Both the position numbers and the translations under genes were made by a program. From Oscillospiraceae bacterium (lineage in GTDB: Bacteria > Bacillota > Clostridia > Christensenellales > Aristaeellaceae): a DNA stretch of 5,517 nucleotides. This document shows, piece by piece, positions 1-5,491 of this stretch; within the stretch, counting starts at the first letter, position 1; each line of letters opens with the position of its first letter. The stretch covers positions 1 to 5,517 of the forward strand of contig JAISBH010000321.1 of assembly GCA_031266295.1 (NCBI GenBank), read 5' to 3'. The notes beneath the pieces were generated by a model. It was not told the DNA's origin, searched no databases, and saw only the letters and a list, made by a program, of their open reading frames with translations.

Positions 1-65
1 GCCGGGCCCGAAACCGCGCCCGCAACGCACCCGCACCACATGCTGCGCGTTGATTTGACCCGGGC
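1..65. other. Unassigned GC-rich left edge, possibly the tail of an upstream gene
   Basis: All three plus-strand frames are open from the window edge, with stops ending at 53, 58 and 114. None gives a recognisable protein tail. A minus-strand ATG at 41 lacks a Shine-Dalgarno and runs off the edge after 13 codons. This could be the end of an upstream gene or intergenic DNA; the sequence alone does not decide. Confidence 0.2.
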
Positions 66-182
66 GACAGAGGGGGTTCTCCCCGGGGGAGGTCGGGAGG
101 GGGACGTGAGTTGAGCGTAGCGAGGGCGCGTAGCGCACCTCCCGAAGGCGCGAATGCGCCGCGCGCCGCGCGCCGCTCTGTC
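66..182. repeat. Structured GC-rich palindromic element, MITE/REP-like candidate
   Basis: The block is bounded by the inverted repeat GACAGAG (66-72) and CTCTGTC (176-182). Inside it several further dyads can be seen. CTCCCC (79-84) faces GGGGAG (86-91). TCGGGAGG (93-100) pairs with CCTCCCGA (138-145). GCGC-GTA-GCGC forms a hairpin at 126-136, and GGCGC-GAAT-GCGCC forms another at 147-160. GCGTAGCG occurs twice (115-122, 128-135) and GCGCGCC is tandemly doubled (161-174). No long ORF lies inside, and composition shifts sharply to AT-rich just after it. This architecture is typical of small non-autonomous interspersed repeats in bacteria. I see only one copy here and no clear target-site duplication, so calling it mobile or repetitive is inference. 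Confidence 0.45.
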
Positions 183-197
183 CGCCTCAGCTGCGTC

Positions 198-228
198 TTG
201 GCAATAATTGCGCTATCATCCCAATATA
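198..228 (+). promoter_or_regulatory. Candidate promoter of the NahK-like kinase gene with a short palindrome
   Basis: This is the start of the AT-rich stretch (about 197-300) before the kinase gene and the most likely place for its promoter. TTGGCA (198-203) matches the -35 consensus at five of six positions. The best -10-like strings downstream (CAATAT 222-227, AATATA 223-228) are weak and the spacing is 18-19 nt. The -35 overlaps a perfect 11-bp palindrome, GCAAT-A-ATTGC (201-211), which could be an operator. A related sequence in inverted orientation, CAATTATTA, lies at 241-249. Alternative -10 boxes are TATTAT (245-250) and TCTAAT (273-278), each without a good -35. Confidence 0.25.
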
Positions 229-365
229 GCAGGAATTTATCAATTATTATCGAATGAAAGCAAAATTGGTTTTCTAATGCGAAAAGGGACATCCGCGCCA
301 AGCTATGCGAGGCATTGGAGAAACTGATTGCCGCGTATAGATGACATTATCAACCCATAAGAAAC

Positions 366-371
366 GAGGAG
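366..371 (+). promoter_or_regulatory. Shine-Dalgarno that decides the kinase start
   Basis: GAGGAG ends 5 nt before the GTG at 377. No comparable purine-rich site precedes the upstream in-frame ATG at 341. The downstream in-frame ATG at 398 would be 26 nt from this site. Confidence 0.7.
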
Positions 372-376
372 ATAGA

Positions 377-1537
377 GTGTCGGGTAAATCGAACAATATG
401 AATACAAACGCAGCGGTCAATCTGCCCGGCGCGCCGGTCGATCCGGCCTCATTGGGCTTCAAAAGGCTGCTCGCGGCGTTCGGGAAGAATTCTCCGATCA
501 CCGCCGCGAGAGAACTGCGGGCAGGCAACATCAACACTACTTATCTGGTGGCGCTAAGCAGCGGCGAGAAACTGACCCTGCAGCGGATAAACCATCACGT
601 GTTCAAGGAACCGGAGAAAATAATGGCGAATATACAAGGCGTGACGGCGCATCTTCGCAGCAAACTCCCGCCGAATACCACAGACGCGGCGCGGCGCGTG
701 CTGACGTTCATGAAGAAATGCGACGGTTCCATGATTGAGTGGGACGGCGACGGCCAACCGTGGCGATGCTACAGCTATGTCGAAGGCGCGACCGCATACA
801 ACGCCGCCGTCAAACCGGAGCACTTGTGCGAGACAGGACGCGCGTTCGGCGCGTTTCAGCGCGGACTGGCAGACTTCCCAATCGAAACGCTGTATGAGAC
901 GATCGAGGGGTTCCATGACACGCCCCGGCGGTATAAGGCGTTCACCGATGCGCTGGCGGCGGATCGAGTAGGTCGACGCGCAGGCGCGGCGCGCGAGATC
1001 GAGGCGGTTCTCAGCCGCGAGCCGCTGGCTTCGCGCGTGGTCGATCAACTGGCAAGCGGCGCGCTGCCGATGCGGGTCACCCACAATGACACGAAGATAA
1101 ACAACGTCCTAATCGACGACTCAACCGACGAAGCCATATGTGTAATCGACCTGGACACGGTCATGCCCGGCTCGTCGCTGTACGACTTCGGCGACATGAT
1201 CCGATTCGGCGCGTCGACTGCGGCGGAGGATGAGCCGGATGTGGCCAAGATCGCGCTGGACATGGGCAAGTATGAGCAATTCACACAAGGATTCATCGCC
1301 GAGACACGCGGATTCCTGGATCGCAACGAGCTACTCGCGCTGCCGACAGGCGTGCTGGTTATAACATACGAACTGGCGATGCGGTTCCTGACCGATTACA
1401 TCGACGGTGATAGGTACTTCCGCGTTTGGTGTCCGGAACACAACCTGGTTCGCGCACGCGCGCAGCTGCGTTTGCTTGAGGATATGGAGACGAAGCTGTC
1501 TGCGATGGTAACATTCATTAAGAATAACGTCGACTGA
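377..1537 (+). CDS. NahK-like N-acetylhexosamine 1-kinase (phosphotransferase enzyme family)
   Basis: This is probably a cytoplasmic small-molecule kinase that phosphorylates an amino sugar with ATP. The closest known relative I recognise is N-acetylhexosamine 1-kinase (NahK) of the bifidobacterial lacto-N-biose/galacto-N-biose pathway. From the GTG at 377 it is 386 residues, against about 360 in NahK. In order it shows a nucleotide-loop segment (AGNINTTYLV, about 49-58), a QRIN strand with the neighbouring VFK (69-77), and the catalytic-loop motif THNDTKINNV (about 235-244, catalytic Asp238). IDLDTVMPG (257-265) carries the metal-binding Asp, and YDFGDMIRFGA follows at 269-279. The HNDTK plus DLDTVMPG pair is the NahK-type signature of the APH/choline kinase fold. 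The first 20 or so residues look unconserved. GTG 377 is chosen for its GAGGAG; ATG 341 and ATG 398 are alternatives. No phosphorylase, epimerase or uridylyltransferase of that pathway lies nearby, so the exact sugar is uncertain. Confidence 0.88.
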   Translation: MSGKSNNMNTNAAVNLPGAPVDPASLGFKRLLAAFGKNSPITAARELRAGNINTTYLVALSSGEKLTLQRINHHVFKEPEKIMANIQGVTAHLRSKLPPNTTDAARRVLTFMKKCDGSMIEWDGDGQPWRCYSYVEGATAYNAAVKPEHLCETGRAFGAFQRGLADFPIETLYETIEGFHDTPRRYKAFTDALAADRVGRRAGAAREIEAVLSREPLASRVVDQLASGALPMRVTHNDTKINNVLIDDSTDEAICVIDLDTVMPGSSLYDFGDMIRFGASTAAEDEPDVAKIALDMGKYEQFTQGFIAETRGFLDRNELLALPTGVLVITYELAMRFLTDYIDGDRYFRVWCPEHNLVRARAQLRLLEDMETKLSAMVTFIKNNVD

Positions 1538-1550
1538 CATTCGACGGCGT

Positions 1551-1602
1551 TCGATTCGGTCATAAACTCGAATAAAGCTCGATTCGGCCATAAACTCGAA
1601 TA
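1551..1602 (+). repeat. Tandem pair of 24-nt direct repeats
   Basis: Two 24-nt copies, at 1551-1574 and 1579-1602, differ at one position (T1560 versus C1588) and have a 28-nt period. Each begins TCGATTCGG and ends ACTCGAATA. Each copy is also a partial palindrome, ATTCG facing CGAAT (1554-1558 and 1569-1573 in copy 1). They lie between the kinase stop and the hairpin at 1604. They could be a double binding site, a simple duplication, or extra structure in the 3' end of the kinase mRNA. Confidence 0.75.
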
Positions 1603-1603
1603 G

Positions 1604-1641
1604 AAACGCCTCCGCGTCGCATTCTAAACGCGGAGGTGTTT
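1604..1641 (+). terminator. 14-bp hairpin: terminator-like stem overlapping the next gene's Shine-Dalgarno
   Basis: AAACGCCTCCGCGT (1604-1617) pairs with ACGCGGAGGTGTTT (1628-1641). All 14 positions pair, with one G-U wobble (G1608-T1637), around a 10-nt loop. The AAA...TTT flanks and GC-rich core resemble an intrinsic terminator for the kinase gene, but the T-tract is only three bases. The right arm contains GGAGG (1632-1636), the Shine-Dalgarno of the GTG start at 1645. The hairpin could therefore also mask that ribosome-binding site. The structure is directly visible; its function is inference. Confidence 0.65.
1632..1636 (+). promoter_or_regulatory. Shine-Dalgarno of the small gene, inside the hairpin
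   Basis: GGAGG stands 8 nt before the GTG at 1645 and fixes that start over the in-frame GTG at 1636, which overlaps the site itself. It is fully paired in the 1604-1641 stem. Confidence 0.6.
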
Positions 1642-1644
1642 ATC

Positions 1645-1839
1645 GTGCGAGAGAAACCCAAAAAATCCAAGTTTGTCCAGGCGGAACAGCTTAACCCTCT
1701 GAATCGGTTCAAACCGCACCCGCTTGGCGATCTGGCGCGGCATAGCGACGCCGTCCGCAGCGACGTTCTAGGTAGTTATACTGGAACGCCTGCCTACGAA
1801 AGCGACAGCGCTCCCACGCAGGATGCGGATGATCTGTAA
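1645..1839 (+). CDS. Small hydrophilic protein of unknown function with acidic DADDL tail
   Basis: This reads as a 64-residue protein with no membrane segment or signal peptide. The N-terminus is basic (MREKPKKSK), the middle is polar with Pro and His, and the C-terminal part carries GSYTGTP (about 46-52) and ends in QDADDL. A small protein with a SYTG-type motif and a QDADDL end is, from memory, recurrent in Clostridia. I cannot search, and I know no function. The start is GTG 1645, placed 8 nt after GGAGG; a GTG at 1636 would add three residues but has no site of its own. Base composition and ATG-free GTG start are compatible with a real gene. It follows the kinase by 107 nt, but the hairpin before it probably limits read-through, translation, or both. 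It is short enough that chance remains possible. Confidence 0.6.
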   Translation: MREKPKKSKFVQAEQLNPLNRFKPHPLGDLARHSDAVRSDVLGSYTGTPAYESDSAPTQDADDL

Positions 1840-1897
1840 CGGCTGAACCGCTCTTCTTGCCGAAAGCTGGAAATAGCGGCGGATAATCGAAGGATTG

Positions 1898-1947
1898 GGG
1901 ACGGAGTAGACAGTGATGATCGTTAATTGAGAGACGAGTTCCGTCCC
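1898..1947 (+). promoter_or_regulatory. Stem-loop in the leader region of the VanW gene
   Basis: GGGACGGA (1898-1905) pairs perfectly with TCCGTCCC (1940-1947), and G-U pairs extend it at both ends. The loop is 34 nt. It sits in the 149-nt gap between the small gene and the VanW gene. No T-run follows, so a simple intrinsic terminator is unlikely. It could be a leader structure, an operator, or chance. Confidence 0.35.
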
Positions 1948-1958
1948 TGCCATGTTAT

Positions 1959-1964
1959 TCTAAT
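1959..1964 (+). promoter_or_regulatory. Candidate -10 box for the VanW-fructokinase unit
   Basis: TCTAAT matches five of six positions of the -10 consensus. It lies 10 nt before the AAGGAG Shine-Dalgarno, which would give a leader of about 18 nt. No good -35 is found at 16-18 nt; TTGAGA (1927-1932) is too far away. The call is weak. Confidence 0.2.
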
Positions 1965-1988
1965 TCGACGCCTTAAGGAGTCCATGCA

Positions 1989-3425
1989 ATGACCGATACG
2001 CACAGCGGCGTTCTGCCGCGCCGGGTTCAGCCACGCGTCGCCGCCAAGCCGCGGGCCTGGTGGGCCGGGCCGCTCTGCTTAATCCTAGTCGGTGCTCTAG
2101 CCGCGCTCGCCATGTGGGCGCAGCAGCAGGTTAAGGCCTACGAGGCCTTCCAGTATATGCGCTCGGTTGTCGCGCGCAGCACGTTCTACGACGGGATCAC
2201 TGTCGACGGCGTACCGCTCGGCGGACTGACGCTCGAACAAGCCGTAGATCGGCTGGCCGCGCGCGATCAGCAAGAGAACGAATCCTTCGAGATATTCCTC
2301 ACGGCTGGAGACGCACGCTGGCGCATATCCTCCGACGAGGTCGCGCTGCACCGCAATACGGAGACGCTCATCCGCCAAGCGTACACGCGCGGCAGGACGG
2401 GTACCCTTGAGGAGCGATACGATGAGATAAACGCCATTGCGGCCAGCGGCGTCGCTTACGAGTCTCAGATGTGGTACGAGCGCAGCGCAGTACGTGAGCT
2501 GACCGATCAGGTTGCGCGCCGACTGACGATCGAGGGACATGACGCGGGGGTCGCGGAGTTTAACTTCAACACGCGGCAATTCACCTTCACCGATGCGCTG
2601 GCTGGACAAATCGTCGACGCTGACACGCTGTTTACTCAGGTAGCGGCTGCGCTCGACTCCGGGAACTACGGCGCGACCATCGAAGTGTCTATCACGCATG
2701 TGGAGCCTTCGATCACGCGCGAACAGGTTCAGGCGCTCTACGGCAAGGTAGCGGGGTTCACAACATCCACGTCGGCCAGCGTGAACCGCAACACGAACAT
2801 ATCACTCGCAGCGCGCGCGATAAACGGCACTGTGCTGCAGCCCGGCGATGTGTTTTCATTTAACGACACAACCGGCCAGCGCACATACGCCAAAGGCTAC
2901 CGCGAGGCTGGTGCGATCCAGAACGGCGTGCTGGTAGACGACATTGGCGGCGGCGTGTGCCAGGTCTCCACGACGCTGTTTAACGCGCTGGTGCGCTCGG
3001 GACTTAGCATCTCAATGCGCAACCCGCACGCGTGGCCGGTCGATTACGTCAACCGAGGCGAGGACGCTATGGTCAACTGGCCCGACAAGGATATGAGGAT
3101 GAAGAACACCACCGACGGGCCAATATACATAATCGGCTCGTTCGCAAACCGAACGCTGACATTCGAGGTTTATGGACGCAAACTGGGCGACGGGATCACC
3201 ATCGATCTGCACAGTCAGACTACGGCGACCACACCCCCAGCCGAGACCGTCTATACTCGCAACAGTTCACTCGCTCCGGGTACCGAGGCCGTCACTCGTC
3301 AAAGCCGGACAGGATACCAGGTAACTACGTACAAGGTTATGTACCAGTACGGCAAAGAGATCTCGCGCGAGGCGTTCTATAAATCCGAGTATCGTATGTA
3401 CTCCAAGATGGTGGAGTACAACTAG
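1989..3425 (+). CDS. VanW-family (YoaR-like) membrane-anchored cell-envelope protein
   Basis: This is a 478-residue protein predicted to act outside the membrane, anchored by one N-terminal helix (about 24-44, after a basic stretch). Two peptidoglycan-binding-4-like segments follow (about 68-135 and 165-242; the second contains FNFNTRQFTF and GQIVDADTL). The VanW domain spans about 264-396, with LQPGDVFSFN (283-292), GGGVCQVSTTLFNA (320-333) and NPHAWPVDYV (345-354). Cys324 and His347 are conserved-looking polar residues in it. The last 60 residues (415-475) resemble a G5 domain. VanW itself is an accessory protein of vanB-type glycopeptide resistance with no proven activity. Chromosomal YoaR-type homologues like this one are common in Bacillota and do not imply vancomycin resistance; no vanH, vanA/B or vanX gene is present. 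The ATG at 1989 follows AAGGAG by 8 nt. The downstream fructokinase starts 37 nt after its stop. Confidence 0.9.
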   Translation: MTDTHSGVLPRRVQPRVAAKPRAWWAGPLCLILVGALAALAMWAQQQVKAYEAFQYMRSVVARSTFYDGITVDGVPLGGLTLEQAVDRLAARDQQENESFEIFLTAGDARWRISSDEVALHRNTETLIRQAYTRGRTGTLEERYDEINAIAASGVAYESQMWYERSAVRELTDQVARRLTIEGHDAGVAEFNFNTRQFTFTDALAGQIVDADTLFTQVAAALDSGNYGATIEVSITHVEPSITREQVQALYGKVAGFTTSTSASVNRNTNISLAARAINGTVLQPGDVFSFNDTTGQRTYAKGYREAGAIQNGVLVDDIGGGVCQVSTTLFNALVRSGLSISMRNPHAWPVDYVNRGEDAMVNWPDKDMRMKNTTDGPIYIIGSFANRTLTFEVYGRKLGDGITIDLHSQTTATTPPAETVYTRNSSLAPGTEAVTRQSRTGYQVTTYKVMYQYGKEISREAFYKSEYRMYSKMVEYN

Positions 3426-3462
3426 CAATAAGTCGCGTAACGCGGATCGAGGTGTTGTTTAT

Positions 3463-4353
3463 ATGATAGGCACTCCGTTGCTGGGCGCGCTTGAGGGCGG
3501 AGGGACCAAGATGGTCTGCGCCGTTGGTTATGTCGGCGGCGCCATTCTAAAACGCAAGTCAATCCCAACGACTACGCCGGAGGAGACGCTTCCCAAACTG
3601 GCACGGTTCTTTCAAGGCGAAGGCGTCGAGGCTTTGGGCATAGGCAGCTTCGGTCCGGTGGATTTGCGCGAGGATTCTGATACGTATGGGTACATAACGT
3701 CAACGCCCAAGCCGGGTTGGGCTGATATGCCGTTCATGCCCGTACTGCGCGACGCGCTGAACGTCCCTGTCGGATTCGAAACGGATGTGAACCTGGCCGC
3801 GATCGGCGAGTACACGCTCGGGGCTGGACGCGGGCTGGCGAACGTTGTATACGTAACGGTCGGTACGGGTATCGGCGCGGGCATTATCATCGATAACAAA
3901 CCTTTGCATGGTCTGGTGCACTCGGAAATGGGTCACTTGCTGCTCAAGCCGAGCGCGGATGAAACGCATCCGGACGGGTTTTGCCCGTATCATAAAGGGT
4001 GCCTGGAAGGTCTGGCGAGCGGCCCGGCAATCGAGAAGAGATGGGGAGAAAAGGCGGGCGCGCTGCCACCGGATCATCCGGCTTGGGTGTTGGAGGCGGA
4101 GTATCTGGCGCAGTGCTGCGCCAATATAATAGTCGCAATCTCGCCCGAGAGGATAATACTGGGCGGCGGAGTCATGCATCAGACGCACCTGTTTGAGCCG
4201 ATACGCAGACGCACACTGGATTTATTAGGCGGTTATATCCGCAGCGACAAAATCCTCGACGACATAGATCACTATATTGTGCCGCCCGGTTTGGGCGACG
4301 ACAGCGGCACAATCGGCGGGTTGATCCTGGCCTCGCGACAGCTTCAGCGTTAA
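3463..4353 (+). CDS. ROK-family fructokinase, zinc-binding YdhR/GmuE type
   Basis: This cytoplasmic sugar kinase is expected to convert fructose plus ATP to fructose 6-phosphate (EC 2.7.1.4). It has 296 residues, close to Bacillus subtilis YdhR/GmuE, which it resembles along its whole length. Visible motifs are the N-terminal phosphate loop EGGGTK (11-16), GIGSFGPVD (59-67), and TDVN with catalytic Asp108 (107-110). The ROK loop is VGTGIGAG (133-140). The HSEMGH motif (153-158) is followed by Cys174, His177 and Cys180, the HCHC zinc site. EGLASGPAIE (182-191) and ILGGGVM (232-238) follow, and the protein ends in a GTIGGLILA helix (282-290). The ATG at 3463 follows GAGGT (3449-3453) by 9 nt. 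It probably shares a transcript with the VanW gene. Mannose or another hexose is a possible alternative substrate, as for other ROK kinases. Confidence 0.93.
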   Translation: MIGTPLLGALEGGGTKMVCAVGYVGGAILKRKSIPTTTPEETLPKLARFFQGEGVEALGIGSFGPVDLREDSDTYGYITSTPKPGWADMPFMPVLRDALNVPVGFETDVNLAAIGEYTLGAGRGLANVVYVTVGTGIGAGIIIDNKPLHGLVHSEMGHLLLKPSADETHPDGFCPYHKGCLEGLASGPAIEKRWGEKAGALPPDHPAWVLEAEYLAQCCANIIVAISPERIILGGGVMHQTHLFEPIRRRTLDLLGGYIRSDKILDDIDHYIVPPGLGDDSGTIGGLILASRQLQR

Positions 4354-4373
4354 CACGATCACAGCTTGGCGTC
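4354..4373. other. Convergent gene junction without a visible terminator
   Basis: Twenty nucleotides separate the TAA of the fructokinase gene from the stop of aroC on the opposite strand. No stem with a T-run is visible on either strand here. If transcription is not stopped by another means, the transcripts will overlap in antisense. Confidence 0.5.
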
Positions 4374-5477
4374 TCACGAATCATACGCCGCGTCCAGCAG
4401 CGCAAACGCCAATCCAGCTTCGACGACCGGCGCGGCCCGCTGCACTATGCACGGGTCGTGTCTTCCTGTTCCCTTTAATACCGTTTGGGTATTGCTGACC
4501 AGCTCGACTGAGCCCTGCGCGACGCCGATTGTCGGCGTTGGCTTGAAACATACCTCAAACACGATCGGCATCCCCGTCGATATACCGCCGAGTATCCCTC
4601 CGTGTCGATTCGTCCGCGTTCTTACCTTGCCTCCGTCCAGGAAGAACGCGTCGTTATGCCCGCTGCCGCGCAGCCTTGCCGCCGCGAACCCGGAACCCTC
4701 GCCCGCGCCGAACGCTATCCCGCGCACCGCCGGTATGCCGAACACGCATTGAGCGATCCTGTTCTCCAGCCCGCCGAACATCGGCGAACCCCACCCCGCC
4801 GGAACGCCTACCGCGTACGCCTCGACTATCCCGCCTACTGAATCTCGATCGGCCGACGCAGCTAGAATAGCCCCTCGCATACGCCCGCCAGCGTCCGCGT
4901 CCAGCACGGGGAACTCTTGTCCGCGCAGTTGAGACAATAACGCGCAATCGATCGGGTCGGCCTTGCGCGGCCTGTCCTCTATGCCCGCGCACTCGGCGAC
5001 GCGCACGCCCGTTTCAACGCCATAATCCCGCGCGAGCAGCTGCGCCGAGATCGCTCCGACCACCGCAAGCGGCGCTGTCAGCCGCCCGGAGAACATCCCA
5101 CCACCGCGCGGATCGTACGCCTCTCCGAACCTCGCCCATGCCGAAAAATCCGCGTGTCCCGGTCTGGGCGCGCGGGTTTCTATTATTGAGCTATAGTCGG
5201 CGGAACGTGCGTCGCCGTTCTCGATCATTATGGCCAGCGGCGCGCCGCATGTCTCGCCGTTCGCGTTGAGTCCTGACAGCACGCGAGGAACGTCGGCCTC
5301 CCGCCGCGATGTGGATAGCGCGTTCCGGCCAGGAGCACGCCTGTCCAGCCACGATTGAACGGCGTCCCAATCGACGCGGAATCCGGCAGGCAGCCCCTCG
5401 ATCACCGTGCCTATCGCAGGCGCGTGCGACTGCCCGAATATGGTCAGCCGCACGCGTTCGCCTATATGATTAGCCAT
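4374..5477 (-). CDS. aroC: Chorismate synthase
   Basis: This enzyme catalyses the last step of the shikimate pathway, 5-enolpyruvylshikimate 3-phosphate to chorismate (EC 4.2.3.5). It uses reduced FMN and works in the cytoplasm, normally as a tetramer. From the ATG at 5477 it has 367 residues, normal for the family. Family motifs in order are FGQSHAPAIG (14-23, catalytic-region His18), the Arg-rich DRRAPGR (45-51), and RPGHAD (105-110, His108). GGGMFSGRLTA (125-135), GSGHND (271-276), NRHGGILGGISTG (290-302) and GRHDPCIVQRAAPV (338-351) follow. The FSGRLTA version replaces the GGGRSSARETA of Escherichia coli. The ATG at 5483 would add only two residues and leaves just 2 nt to AAAGGA; the ATG at 5477 has 8 nt and starts MANHIG, as homologues do. 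It is convergent with the fructokinase gene and no other shikimate gene is in view. Confidence 0.96.
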   Translation of the reverse strand: MANHIGERVRLTIFGQSHAPAIGTVIEGLPAGFRVDWDAVQSWLDRRAPGRNALSTSRREADVPRVLSGLNANGETCGAPLAIMIENGDARSADYSSIIETRAPRPGHADFSAWARFGEAYDPRGGGMFSGRLTAPLAVVGAISAQLLARDYGVETGVRVAECAGIEDRPRKADPIDCALLSQLRGQEFPVLDADAGGRMRGAILAASADRDSVGGIVEAYAVGVPAGWGSPMFGGLENRIAQCVFGIPAVRGIAFGAGEGSGFAAARLRGSGHNDAFFLDGGKVRTRTNRHGGILGGISTGMPIVFEVCFKPTPTIGVAQGSVELVSNTQTVLKGTGRHDPCIVQRAAPVVEAGLAFALLDAAYDS

Positions 5478-5485
5478 GCGCATTG

Positions 5486-5491
5486 TCCTTT
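5486..5491 (-). promoter_or_regulatory. Shine-Dalgarno that decides the aroC start
   Basis: Read on the minus strand, AAAGGA stands 8 nt before the ATG at 5477 but only 2 nt before the ATG at 5483. This favours the inner start. Further upstream, TACTAT (5510 to 5505) is a weak -10 candidate whose -35 would lie beyond the window edge. Confidence 0.6.

Noticed and set aside
341..376. ATG at 341 as the kinase start
   Set aside because: It gives the longest frame but has no Shine-Dalgarno, while GAGGAG lies within these 36 nt, 5 nt before the GTG at 377.
1768..1953. Minus-strand 61-codon ORF overlapping the small gene
   Set aside because: It has no Shine-Dalgarno and no recognisable protein features. 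It runs antisense through the better-supported small gene and an intergenic stem-loop.
1850..1988. Possible T-box or other riboswitch before the VanW gene (GAGTA- and GAGAGA-like strings near the stem-loop)
   Set aside because: There is no antiterminator-type TGGNACC sequence, the stem is far shorter than a T-box stem I, and the downstream gene is not an amino-acid or tRNA gene.
1984..1992. Two-codon ORF ATG-CAA-TGA overlapping the VanW start
   Set aside because: The ATG is only 3 nt from AAGGAG, too close for good initiation, and the arrangement is easily due to chance.
2097..2699. Minus-strand 200-codon ORF inside the VanW gene, and similar long antisense ORFs in the kinase (554-1084) and fructokinase (3700-4188)
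   Set aside because: These are shadows of GC-biased coding sequence. Each lies wholly inside a gene with clear family motifs, and their products have biased, Arg-rich composition.
1989..3425. Vancomycin resistance determinant
   Set aside because: VanW-domain proteins of the YoaR type are widespread chromosomal proteins. None of the essential van ligase, dehydrogenase or dipeptidase genes is present.
3434..3444. CGCG-TAA-CGCG mini-hairpin between the VanW and fructokinase genes
   Set aside because: It has four base pairs and no T-run, which is too small to call a terminator or regulator.
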